DNA from: Nitrososphaerota archaeon
Lineage (GTDB): Archaea; Thermoproteota; Nitrososphaeria; Nitrososphaerales; JAHFOH01
Assembly (NCBI GenBank): GCA_023266955.1
Contig: JAHFOH010000042.1
Coordinates: forward strand, 1-9,937
Direction of reading: 5' to 3'
Length of the DNA stretch: 9,937 nt
Every line of letters begins with the position of its first letter. Position 1 is the stretch's first letter. This document shows, one piece after another, positions 1 to 5,470 of the stretch. The notes below the pieces were generated by a model. It had not been told where the DNA came from. It ran no database searches and saw only the letters and a program-made list of their open reading frames with translations. A program made the position numbers and the translations under genes.

Positions 1-232
1 AGAGCATCAGCATTCTTCTGCGACCAATTTTCCTCTCAGCAACGCTTGCCAGTGCCGTGAAGGCTGCGCCGCTAAGTAGGGTCGCGGTAAGTATGATCCC
101 TATTCTTACTTCCTCGAAGCCTAGTAGCTTTAGGTAGATTGCTAAGATTACGCTGAGGAAGCCGTATCCGAAGGCTCGTACGATTCGTGAGGCTAAGAGG
201 AGTTTCCCGTCTGTACTCATCCATGTTAGCAT
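1..232 (-). CDS. MFS transporter, N-terminal fragment (runs off left edge)
   Basis: The minus strand is open from the ATG at 232 to the window edge, giving about 77 residues; the gene continues to the left. After a short polar start there is a hydrophobic helix (about residues 17-34, including AFGYGFLSVILAIYL), a loop, a second helix (about 44-65), then AERKIGRRRM. That last stretch matches the motif A loop between helices 2 and 3 of major facilitator superfamily carriers. It is therefore an inner-membrane secondary transporter; the substrate cannot be read from this fragment. An AGGT lies 8 bases before the ATG at 232; a second in-frame ATG at 220 is also possible. A ChrB-type gene lies 96 bases upstream on the same strand, which suggests chromate or another oxyanion as substrate. 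That assignment is inference from context. Confidence 0.8.
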   Translation of the reverse strand, partial: MLTWMSTDGKLLLASRIVRAFGYGFLSVILAIYLKLLGFEEVRIGIILTATLLSGAAFTALASVAERKIGRRRMLML

Positions 233-266
233 CACTATCTACCTGTGTTGACTCCACGTGCCGGGT

Positions 267-280
267 TTCACAGCAGTGAA
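267..280. promoter_or_regulatory. 14-bp dyad in the promoter region of the MFS gene
   Basis: TTCAC-AGCA-GTGAA is a perfect 5-bp inverted repeat with a 4-base spacer. It lies between the chrB-like gene and the MFS start, and overlaps the minus-strand TATA-like element CATAAATT (278-287) and the space just downstream of it. A regulator bound here could block transcription of the transporter. Such short dyads also arise by chance, so this is only a candidate operator. Confidence 0.3.
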
Positions 281-328
281 TTTATGTGAGGACAAACCTC
301 AGGAATAGTTAGGCCCCTTATTTCGATC

Positions 329-772
329 TTAGACTCTCCCTTGTTTACCCAGCTTCCACCTACAGTATGCGTAGAGGGCATCATAGACATGGAATTGCTT
401 GCTCATATTGTCAAAATCATCCTTGCTTATCTGTCGGAACCCCTCAGCTATAGCATCTAAACCCGCTGACTCAAGCGACAGGTCAGGTTTATGGGCGTCA
501 GCCCCCCTAACTATCTTAGCTAATTCAACGAGCGCCGCGTCTTTATCGAGCTTGTACTTTTCAATGAAGGCATCGAAGCTAACCCTGCCGTCATGATGCC
601 CAAGCTCAACTCCTGGAACGTCAAAAGGGATGGCTCCTACGTTCTTGGCAACTTCCAGTACCTTCTCAGCAGGTACGAAGAGAAACTCAGCCTCGGGATC
701 AATAAACCTCCGGATTAACCATGGACACGCTATTCTGTCCACCTTCGCTCTTTCTCGAGTAATCCACTTCAA
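329..772 (-). CDS. Stand-alone ChrB C-terminal domain protein (chromate resistance family)
   Basis: This 147-residue protein matches the C-terminal domain of ChrB (Pfam Chrome_Resist) along its whole length. Visible signatures are the N-terminal WITRER..VDRIACPWLIRRFIDPEAEFLFVP, then DVPGVELGHHDGRVSFDAF, and a C-terminal MYDALYAYCRW-like end (here VYDALYAYCRW). Full ChrB proteins are about twice as long and carry an N-terminal regulatory region, which is absent here. In bacteria ChrB is needed for chromate resistance and chromate-responsive control of chrA; the job of the isolated domain is not established. The start is TTG at 772, the only usual start codon after the upstream in-frame stop at 800-802, and it begins the conserved region exactly. 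A TATA-like box sits 27-36 bases upstream. The MFS gene follows on the same strand, forming a likely resistance pair. Confidence 0.88.
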   Translation of the reverse strand: MKWITRERAKVDRIACPWLIRRFIDPEAEFLFVPAEKVLEVAKNVGAIPFDVPGVELGHHDGRVSFDAFIEKYKLDKDAALVELAKIVRGADAHKPDLSLESAGLDAIAEGFRQISKDDFDNMSKQFHVYDALYAYCRWKLGKQGRV

Positions 773-798
773 GCTGAACCCAAAGGAAGTCTTGGCAA

Positions 799-808
799 GC
801 TATAAGCG
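799..808 (-). promoter_or_regulatory. TATA-like box of the chrB-like gene
   Basis: The minus strand reads CGCTTATAGC, 27-36 bases before the TTG start at 772. With the usual archaeal spacing of about 26 bases from box centre to transcription start, the transcript would begin only a few bases before the start codon. Assigned by position and sequence only. Confidence 0.4.
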
Positions 809-863
809 TGCTCTACGTTAAACAAAACCTAGGAGACCACTCGAACAAGGCATAAACAAATTG

Positions 864-883
864 AAAAAAAGAATTCTTTTTTC
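864..883 (-). terminator. T-tract and palindrome after gatE
   Basis: Ten bases after the gatE stop, the minus strand has an 18-bp perfect palindrome (865-882) centred on GAATTC with A6 and T6 flanks, extended to seven T on the minus strand. Archaeal RNA polymerase terminates at T-rich tracts, so this is the probable 3' end of the gatDE transcript. No further gene on this strand starts until 772. Confidence 0.55.
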
Positions 884-892
884 AGAACTATA

Positions 893-2368
893 CTAACGGT
901 ATGATTTACTCATCTCTTTCACTAAGGCGATTACCATCTGAGGATCAGCCCTACCCCTAACCTGACTCATCACCAAACCAACCGCTTTTTCTGCGCTTGC
1001 GTGCTCCTTCTTTAGTACTCGAGATACGATCTCCCGTAACTCCGATTCAGTGAGTAATCCTAGGTTCAGGCTCTTCACTACATCGTAGATTCTTTGGTCT
1101 GGTCTTTCGGCTGCATCCTTCAAGATTTCAGGGAGTGCCTCCTTCAATATGGTCTTTTCCGCCAGCAGCTTGAATAGATCTTCGAAATGCTGGTCGGTTA
1201 GATTCTCGACTTTCACACCAGACCTCTTCTCCAGATCCTTTAAGGTCGAGAGAAATGCGCTGGCAACTACAGAAGGTTCTACATCCACGGAATTCACAAT
1301 TTTTTCAAATAAACTAAGGTAATCTGAACGGAGGATCTGTCTGGCGAGTTGATCCGAGAGCTTCAACTCCCTGGCGAATCTTTCCAACTTCTTCGTCCAA
1401 GATTCCGGCAGTTCACGCCGAATTTTAGCCAGAAAGTCCTTTCCTAAGACTATGGGTGGAAGGTCTGTTTCAGGATACATTCTAGCTGAGCCGGGGAGGG
1501 GTCGAAGAAACTCCGATGTTCCATCAGGTCTGATTGCTCTTGTTTCATGCTTAACAGTATCCAAGCCGAGTTGTCTCTGCACTTCAGTGCGAATTACTTT
1601 AGAAAGCACCCCAAGGTCTTGTACACCTTTGAGTTCAACTCTCCCTTCTGGTCTGACGCTGATGTTGACGTCCTGCCTGATGGTGCCGATGCCCCTCTTT
1701 ACTCTTCCAGTGGACTTAGAAATGATGCCTATCGTGTAGGCAATCTCTTGGACATCTTCTGGAGAATATCCTTCGAGGAGACCAGTGCCTATCTCAACCA
1801 GAGGCACTCCAAGACGGTTGAGACGGTAGGTTACTATTCCATCCTCTTCCCTTATTATTCCTGCGGCATCCTCCTCAAGTGTAAGATAGCTTATCGGCAC
1901 TTCCCTATCCTTGAATGATAGGAAACCGCTCGTCCCCACCACCATTGTTCTCTGAAACCCTGCGGTATTGCTACCATCTATGACAGTCTTCCTCATCACA
2001 TGGACTTCCGGGGGGATGTCGCAGTTCAGCAGCATCGCTATCTGAAGAGCTATTTGTAGGGCCTCAGGATTAACAGGATGAGGCGGCTCCTCATCTAAGT
2101 CGACTAGACATGTTTCATTTCTAAAGACTTGGTAGTGGAAGACTCTGTCCCTGAGGAATTCGTACTGGGCAGCTACATCTATTTCACCCAATTCACTGGC
2201 TACAGGATGCTGCTTTCTCACCACTACCCCAGTTGGCTCCTTTTCCGCCATCGTCGTAGCGCAACCACAGAACAGCTTTCGTCTAGTATCGAGCTGAATG
2301 TGGATCTCCAGCCCGCACTTGAAGGCTTGTTGGCGTTCTTCCCGTTGTCCAGTGGAGCGGGCTCTCAA
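893..2368 (-). CDS. gatE: Glu-tRNA(Gln) amidotransferase subunit E, lacking the GAD insertion domain
   Basis: GatE is the tRNA-binding kinase/transamidase subunit of the archaeal GatDE enzyme: it phosphorylates the glutamate on mischarged Glu-tRNA(Gln) and amidates it with ammonia passed from GatD. Family motifs seen are GLEIHIQLDTRRKLFCGC (19-36), CLVDLDEEPPHPVNPEAL (87-104), MRKTVIDGSNTAGFQRT (125-141), LTLEEDAA, YRLNRLGVPLVEIGTG, KRGIGTIRQDVNIS, and RPLPGSARMYPETDLPP (289-305). The GatB/YqeY-type helical tail follows from about 340 to the end. The protein is 491 residues where archaeal GatE is usually a little over 600. The gap lies near residues 268-276, where the AspRS-like GAD insertion normally sits, and the frame stays open across it. 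The start is TTG at 2368, 5 bases after the gatD stop, indicating translational coupling; no ATG or GTG lies upstream in frame before gatD sequence. Confidence 0.93.
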   Translation of the reverse strand: MRARSTGQREERQQAFKCGLEIHIQLDTRRKLFCGCATTMAEKEPTGVVVRKQHPVASELGEIDVAAQYEFLRDRVFHYQVFRNETCLVDLDEEPPHPVNPEALQIALQIAMLLNCDIPPEVHVMRKTVIDGSNTAGFQRTMVVGTSGFLSFKDREVPISYLTLEEDAAGIIREEDGIVTYRLNRLGVPLVEIGTGLLEGYSPEDVQEIAYTIGIISKSTGRVKRGIGTIRQDVNISVRPEGRVELKGVQDLGVLSKVIRTEVQRQLGLDTVKHETRAIRPDGTSEFLRPLPGSARMYPETDLPPIVLGKDFLAKIRRELPESWTKKLERFARELKLSDQLARQILRSDYLSLFEKIVNSVDVEPSVVASAFLSTLKDLEKRSGVKVENLTDQHFEDLFKLLAEKTILKEALPEILKDAAERPDQRIYDVVKSLNLGLLTESELREIVSRVLKKEHASAEKAVGLVMSQVRGRADPQMVIALVKEMSKSYR

Positions 2369-2373
2369 TTTCT

Positions 2374-3720
2374 TTATGCTAAGTAAGTCTCGTTTATGGT
2401 TCTGTCCGAAATCTCGCCTGCCAAATTGGTCATCATCATTTTTGTAATCTCATCCATCTCTTTTGTGTGCCCAAGAACCCACATTAGCTTGATGTAGGCA
2501 GTTTCAGGCAACCAGTCAGCTCCGTCGCCGATTACACCTATGGCCCTCAGTTTTCGTCCACTGGCATAGACATTCAGATTTAACCTGCCGTACAGCGTCT
2601 GGGGAGCAAAAACGACGGGTATACCAGACTTGATTAGATTCTCCAACGCCTCTTGTATGCTCACACCCAACGGATCGTTAAAGTGATTAGTATGCACGTG
2701 TCCTAATCCCGTTGCGACCATTACTAAACCGTCTATTTCGTTGGCTAACCTATTGATGATTTCAGGCCGGAGGTTCGGGTGCTCGTACAGCATGAGGACA
2801 TTGGGATTCATCTTTGTATCCAAGTAGAATTCTCCTTGCCCACGTTTGTGGTAATCATCTCTAAGATACTCTATACTTCTTTCTCGATACCATACTTTAG
2901 CGAAGGGGAGGGTGTTAATGCTTCTGAAGGCGTCTCTCCTTGACGCGTGCATCTTCCTACATTTGGTAGCCTGATGAACGTAGCAGAATTCATCTCCCTC
3001 AGTCCCGTGCATGCAGACCGTTACTTCAGCGATATCTGAGTTGCAGGCAGTTAACACTGAGCACATTAAGTTGACGTAGTTATCGCTGCTTCCCCTGTCA
3101 CTGCTTCGTTGGGAACCAACCATTACAACTGGGGCGGGTAGATTTCTCAACATGAAGCTCAGTGCGGCTGCAGTATAGCACATGGTGTCAGTTCCATGGG
3201 TCAGTATCACTCCGTCAACTCCGTTTCTAACCTCCTTCTGAACTTCCTGACACAATATCTTCCAATGCTCAACCGTCACATCGTTTGAAAAAAGGTCGAA
3301 AATCTTCCTGCCTTCAATATTTGCGAGTTGCTTTAGCTCAGGAACTGCAAGCACTAAGTCTTGAGGCGAGAAGGCAGGATAGACTGAGCCCAGCAAATAT
3401 TCCACTCTGCTGCCGATGGTGCCGCCACTACCCAATATGACCACGGATGGTTTTGTCGGATCCTTTTCTGGCAGGCTTTCTGCTGGAACGAATTCCACAG
3501 GTTTGCCCTTACTCAAAACTTCGATTCTCATGGCTTCTTCATATTCGATACTTACGTTGTATCCGCTTGCAAGCTTCAAGGTGAGTGCTGAGGAGCTACT
3601 CAGAATGGTCTTTGGCATAAGTACCCCCTCATAGATGACCCGTGGCTTCGTAATTCTAAGCAAATCACCAACTTCGGCACGACTCTTGGATAACTCTGAT
3701 TTCAGCCGCTCGCTGTACAT
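2374..3720 (-). CDS. gatD: Glu-tRNA(Gln) amidotransferase subunit D (asparaginase-type)
   Basis: GatD is the type I L-asparaginase-like subunit that releases ammonia from an amide donor for GatE. The N-terminal 70-80 residues form the small beta domain typical of GatD. The asparaginase core begins at VVILGSGGTIGSRVEY. Numbered from the TTG two codons upstream, expected catalytic residues are present: Thr103 (GGTIGS), Thr179-Asp180 (THGTDTM) and Lys258 (CRKMHASRRDAF); SQRSSDRGSSDN and MHGTEGDE are also typical. Full length is normal for the family (448 residues from the ATG). I prefer the ATG at 3720, because AGGG lies 6 bases upstream, over the in-frame TTG at 3726, which would give two extra residues. 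gatE starts 5 bases after this stop, so the two subunits are co-transcribed. The presence of GatDE implies Gln-tRNA is made indirectly here. Confidence 0.95.
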   Translation of the reverse strand: MYSERLKSELSKSRAEVGDLLRITKPRVIYEGVLMPKTILSSSSALTLKLASGYNVSIEYEEAMRIEVLSKGKPVEFVPAESLPEKDPTKPSVVILGSGGTIGSRVEYLLGSVYPAFSPQDLVLAVPELKQLANIEGRKIFDLFSNDVTVEHWKILCQEVQKEVRNGVDGVILTHGTDTMCYTAAALSFMLRNLPAPVVMVGSQRSSDRGSSDNYVNLMCSVLTACNSDIAEVTVCMHGTEGDEFCYVHQATKCRKMHASRRDAFRSINTLPFAKVWYRERSIEYLRDDYHKRGQGEFYLDTKMNPNVLMLYEHPNLRPEIINRLANEIDGLVMVATGLGHVHTNHFNDPLGVSIQEALENLIKSGIPVVFAPQTLYGRLNLNVYASGRKLRAIGVIGDGADWLPETAYIKLMWVLGHTKEMDEITKMMMTNLAGEISDRTINETYLA

Positions 3721-3746
3721 TTTCAACCCTGTTGCAATTTTCTGGG

Positions 3747-3755
3747 CTTAAAAAG
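3747..3755 (-). promoter_or_regulatory. TATA-like box of the gatDE operon
   Basis: The minus strand reads CTTTTTAAG, preceded by the purine-rich GAAATTGA that could act as a TFB recognition element. It lies 27-35 bases upstream of the gatD ATG, so the leader would be very short. Assigned by position and sequence. Confidence 0.5.
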
Positions 3756-3827
3756 TCAATTTCAAACTGAACTCAAGTTCACCTGAAAGCCGTTTAGAAT
3801 CACAGCAGAAGCAGGATGAAGCACGCG

Positions 3828-3848
3828 AAAACCCCTCACCTAAAGGGT
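3828..3848 (-). terminator. Possible hairpin and T4 after the anchored secreted protein
   Basis: About 22 bases after the stop at 3871, the minus strand shows ACCCT, a loop, AGGGGT, then TTTT. The stem is short and imperfect. It is placed correctly to end the transcript of the 3871-4755 gene before the gatD promoter, but the support is weak. Confidence 0.25.
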
Positions 3849-3870
3849 ATCTTTCTATTGATCCATGAGA

Positions 3871-4755
3871 TTACTGAAAAGTGGTACTTTGAGATTCTTG
3901 GACTTCGGTTTCTCCCGTTCTTCCTGACCACTTTAGTATCAGTATCACGGCTATTGCTGCCGATAATACTAGGGCCACGAGTAACGTATTGGGAATCAGG
4001 CCGTTGGTAGGTAGAGGATCTAAGACATCATTCCAGAAGTCATTGTCTGTGTCGACTAAGACTGGATTGCTATGGGTGACAAATAGCTCCTTAAGATCAG
4101 TCAAGCTATCGCCATCAGTGTCAATACCGTTCCCCACAAGGACAACCTCCTGTTTCAGCGTACCATTCAACGTCCCAAAAAATACAGTTGCATTTAGAAC
4201 ACTACCAATCCAAAGTCCTGTTAGAGCTTCATAATGACGCGTGATCGAGACATCCCATTTTACTCCCAGTGGATCAGTAATGGTGAACCCAGCTAAGAGT
4301 CTGAATGCCCTGACGCCTATACCACCCTCTACGTCAACAAGCCGAAGTGTGTCATTGGCGGAATGCACGGTATACTGAAGACTGGGATTCAAAGTTATGG
4401 AATCTCCTACATGTAGGTTCGTTGGGATCCAGTGCCCGATGTAGTCGCCAGGTGAACGCTCCGATACGTACCTTCTCGTATCCGCGTCAAGTTCAAGCAT
4501 CTCTTCTGATGAGTTAGTCCTTATGTCAACACGAAACATTGATTTGAGGAGATGATGGTATGATATTGTGAAGAAATCCGTCGTCTCAGATTCCTGTCCG
4601 GCCAAACTTCGTGTCGTGGTAGTGCGGTAGGAGAGGGTCATTCCGTCGTAAGGTACTACCACAGTTTGGGACTGACGCTGTCTTTGAGCGTGGACAGGTC
4701 GGAATGAAAGAATCAGCACAAGTAAGATTAGCAGAAGCGAACGACTGAGCTTCAG
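3871..4755 (-). CDS. Secreted, C-terminally anchored protein with Ca-binding-type Asp repeats; function unknown
   Basis: I do not recognise the family. The reading frame is open from the TAG at 4810-4812 to the stop at 3871. It contains a classic signal peptide, KLSRSLLLILLVLILSF followed by RPVHA and QRQRQ, so export is very likely. The extracellular part is beta-rich with many Thr/Ser and several N-x-S/T sites. Near the C-terminus come DTDGDSLTDLKE and, 12 residues later, DTDNDFWNDVLDP: acidic Asp/Asn loops like thrombospondin type 3 or dockerin calcium sites. A transmembrane helix (NTLLVALVLSAAIAVILIL) and a short charged tail follow. The usual start codon, GTG at 4719, cuts the signal peptide in half. 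Upstream there is no ATG, GTG or TTG in frame, only CTG at 4755, which begins the peptide neatly. I place the start there tentatively; a GTG start at 4719 would give 282 residues. Confidence 0.7.
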   Translation of the reverse strand: MKLSRSLLLILLVLILSFRPVHAQRQRQSQTVVVPYDGMTLSYRTTTTRSLAGQESETTDFFTISYHHLLKSMFRVDIRTNSSEEMLELDADTRRYVSERSPGDYIGHWIPTNLHVGDSITLNPSLQYTVHSANDTLRLVDVEGGIGVRAFRLLAGFTITDPLGVKWDVSITRHYEALTGLWIGSVLNATVFFGTLNGTLKQEVVLVGNGIDTDGDSLTDLKELFVTHSNPVLVDTDNDFWNDVLDPLPTNGLIPNTLLVALVLSAAIAVILILKWSGRTGETEVQESQSTTFQ

Positions 4756-4784
4756 GGTCTCACTCTGGCTCCTTTTGCAATCAT

Positions 4785-4795
4785 CTAATATAAAG
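4785..4795 (-). promoter_or_regulatory. TATA-like box of the anchored secreted protein
   Basis: The minus strand reads CTTTATATTAG, a good archaeal TATA match. It is 30-40 bases upstream of the CTG at 4755 but 66-76 bases upstream of the GTG at 4719. Other genes in this window have their box about 26-40 bases before the start, so this spacing supports a start near 4755. Confidence 0.5.
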
Positions 4796-4809
4796 AAAAG
4801 GGAGAGAGG

Positions 4810-4938
4810 CTATCCTAGGGTGTCAATTGCTCTTAGGATGTTTGCTTGAGCCTTTTTCAATGCCTGTTGAATCGAAACAGCAGGAACCTTACCACTCTCT
4901 GTAGGCATGGCTCCTACTTCCTCCGTGTTAACGCTCAT
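4810..4938 (-). CDS. Small 42-residue protein, unknown
   Basis: An ATG at 4938 opens a 42-codon frame ending in TAG at 4810-4812. It begins only 4 bases after the stop of the AhpD-like ORF upstream, spacing typical of translational coupling. The product starts MSVNTEEVGAMPTESGK and ends in a predicted amphipathic helix (about residues 21-41, with IQQALKKAQANILRAI). It has no cysteines, no signal peptide and no membrane segment. I do not recognise it. Its position in a tight three-gene row is the main evidence that it is real; chance cannot be excluded at this length. It might be a partner or regulator of the AhpD-like product, or an unrelated small protein. Confidence 0.45.
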   Translation of the reverse strand: MSVNTEEVGAMPTESGKVPAVSIQQALKKAQANILRAIDTLG

Positions 4939-4942
4939 TCTT

Positions 4943-5188
4943 CTATTTCTGCGCTAAACCTGCAAACCACTCTGGTTGCGGAACATCCAGCTGAAGACCT
5001 GTTGTAAAATTCGTGTTCTTCATGAAAGCCGCAACAACTGTTACGCATTCGAAAATCTCTTCGTCATCCGCTCCCATTCTCCTCAGCAATTCCAAATGTA
5101 GCTTAGCTGAATCAAAGGCTCCATTAACTATGGAAGTGGCGAATTCCAAGAACTCCTTTTCCTTTCTGCTCAGCTTGCCCTCGAGCAT
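4943..5188 (-). CDS. AhpD/carboxymuconolactone decarboxylase-like fragment, C-terminal part, without CxxC
   Basis: This 81-residue ORF has the core of the AhpD/CMD fold: LSRKEKEFLEFATSIVNG, then KLHLELLRRMGADDEEIFECVTVVAAFMKNTNFTTGL. In active relatives NG is followed by C-x-x-C; here the matching stretch is AFDS, so both redox cysteines are gone, while the helix-start His (KLH) is kept. Peroxidase or disulfide-reductase activity is therefore unlikely. It lies in the same frame as the ORF at 5195-5428, separated only by TAA-GTC-ACT. Together they make one domain. The ATG at 5188 has a good ribosome site, GGGAG, 9 bases upstream and overlapping the end of the preceding ORF, so separate translation is plausible. 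It could be half of a two-chain protein or the tail of a decayed gene. Confidence 0.6.
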   Translation of the reverse strand: MLEGKLSRKEKEFLEFATSIVNGAFDSAKLHLELLRRMGADDEEIFECVTVVAAFMKNTNFTTGLQLDVPQPEWFAGLAQK

Positions 5189-5194
5189 AGTGAC

Positions 5195-5428
5195 TTACTC
5201 CCTGTTCCAGATGATCTGTAAATTCTCCGGGTCTTTCGCCATTATTCTGTAATAGTGAGGGAGCAAGCCTAGCGTCTGTTCGATTTCATTTGACTGTTCT
5301 ACTTCATTCTCCACTAATGGTTTGATCAATTCTTCCTTTTGTCTGTATGTCTCTTCGAAGGTGTTTAGGCCGCTGAAATGGGATATGACCGCCGCTATTT
5401 CGACGATTTCTTCATCTGCAAAACGCAA
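5195..5428 (-). CDS. AhpD/carboxymuconolactone decarboxylase-like fragment, N-terminal part, ending at in-frame TAA
   Basis: This 77-residue ORF ends with EQTLGLLPHYYRIMAKDPENLQIIWNRE, the usual lead-in helices of CMD/AhpD-like proteins that normally continue straight into the LSRKEKE helix now found in the next ORF. The TAA at 5195-5197 interrupts that continuity without a frameshift. The first 27 residues (FADEEIVEIAAVISHFSGLNTFEE) look instead like the last helix of a CMD domain, as if the end of a tandem upstream copy were fused here. The start TTG at 5428 lies just inside an upstream stop (5435-5437). A second TTG at 5329, preceded by GGAAGAA, would give 44 residues beginning at the true lead-in. 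No clear promoter of its own is seen; the TTTAAA at 5434-5439 is shared with the divergent gene. It may be a pseudogene or half of a split gene. Confidence 0.5.
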   Translation of the reverse strand: MRFADEEIVEIAAVISHFSGLNTFEETYRQKEELIKPLVENEVEQSNEIEQTLGLLPHYYRIMAKDPENLQIIWNRE

Positions 5429-5432
5429 GAAT

Positions 5433-5440
5433 CTTTAAAC
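5433..5440 (+). promoter_or_regulatory. TATA-like box of the CBS-HPF gene
   Basis: CTTTAAAC follows a purine-rich run (AAAACGCAAGAAT) that could serve as the TFB element. It sits 31-38 bases upstream of the ATG at 5471, giving a leader of under 10 bases. This supports that ATG as the start. The TTTAAA core is symmetric and might also serve the minus-strand AhpD-like ORF. Confidence 0.55.
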
Positions 5441-5470
5441 AGTCTGGGCTACTGGCTGTTGGATGCTCTG

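Noticed and set aside
72..257. 61-residue minus-strand frame over the left edge
   Set aside because: Its composition is not protein-like, and another minus frame here encodes clear MFS helices with motif A.
1452..1918. Two plus-strand open frames opposite gatE
   Set aside because: They are shadows of a highly conserved gene on the other strand and show no recognisable protein character.
4812..4839. Inverted repeat ATCCTA/TAGGAT at the end of the small ORF as a terminator
   Set aside because: The stem is only 6 bp with a 16-base loop, lies inside the coding frame and is followed by a mixed pyrimidine run rather than a clean T-tract.
5195..5197. TAA as a recoded sense codon in the AhpD-like gene
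   Set aside because: Known archaeal recoding uses TAG (pyrrolysine) or TGA (selenocysteine), not TAA; TAA also ends gatD and other genes here. Stop-restart or gene decay is more likely.
5378..5470. N-terminal extension of the CBS-HPF gene to an ATG at 5378
   Set aside because: It overlaps the divergent AhpD-like ORF and the TATA-like box at 5433-5440; the CBS signature starts only after the ATG at 5471.
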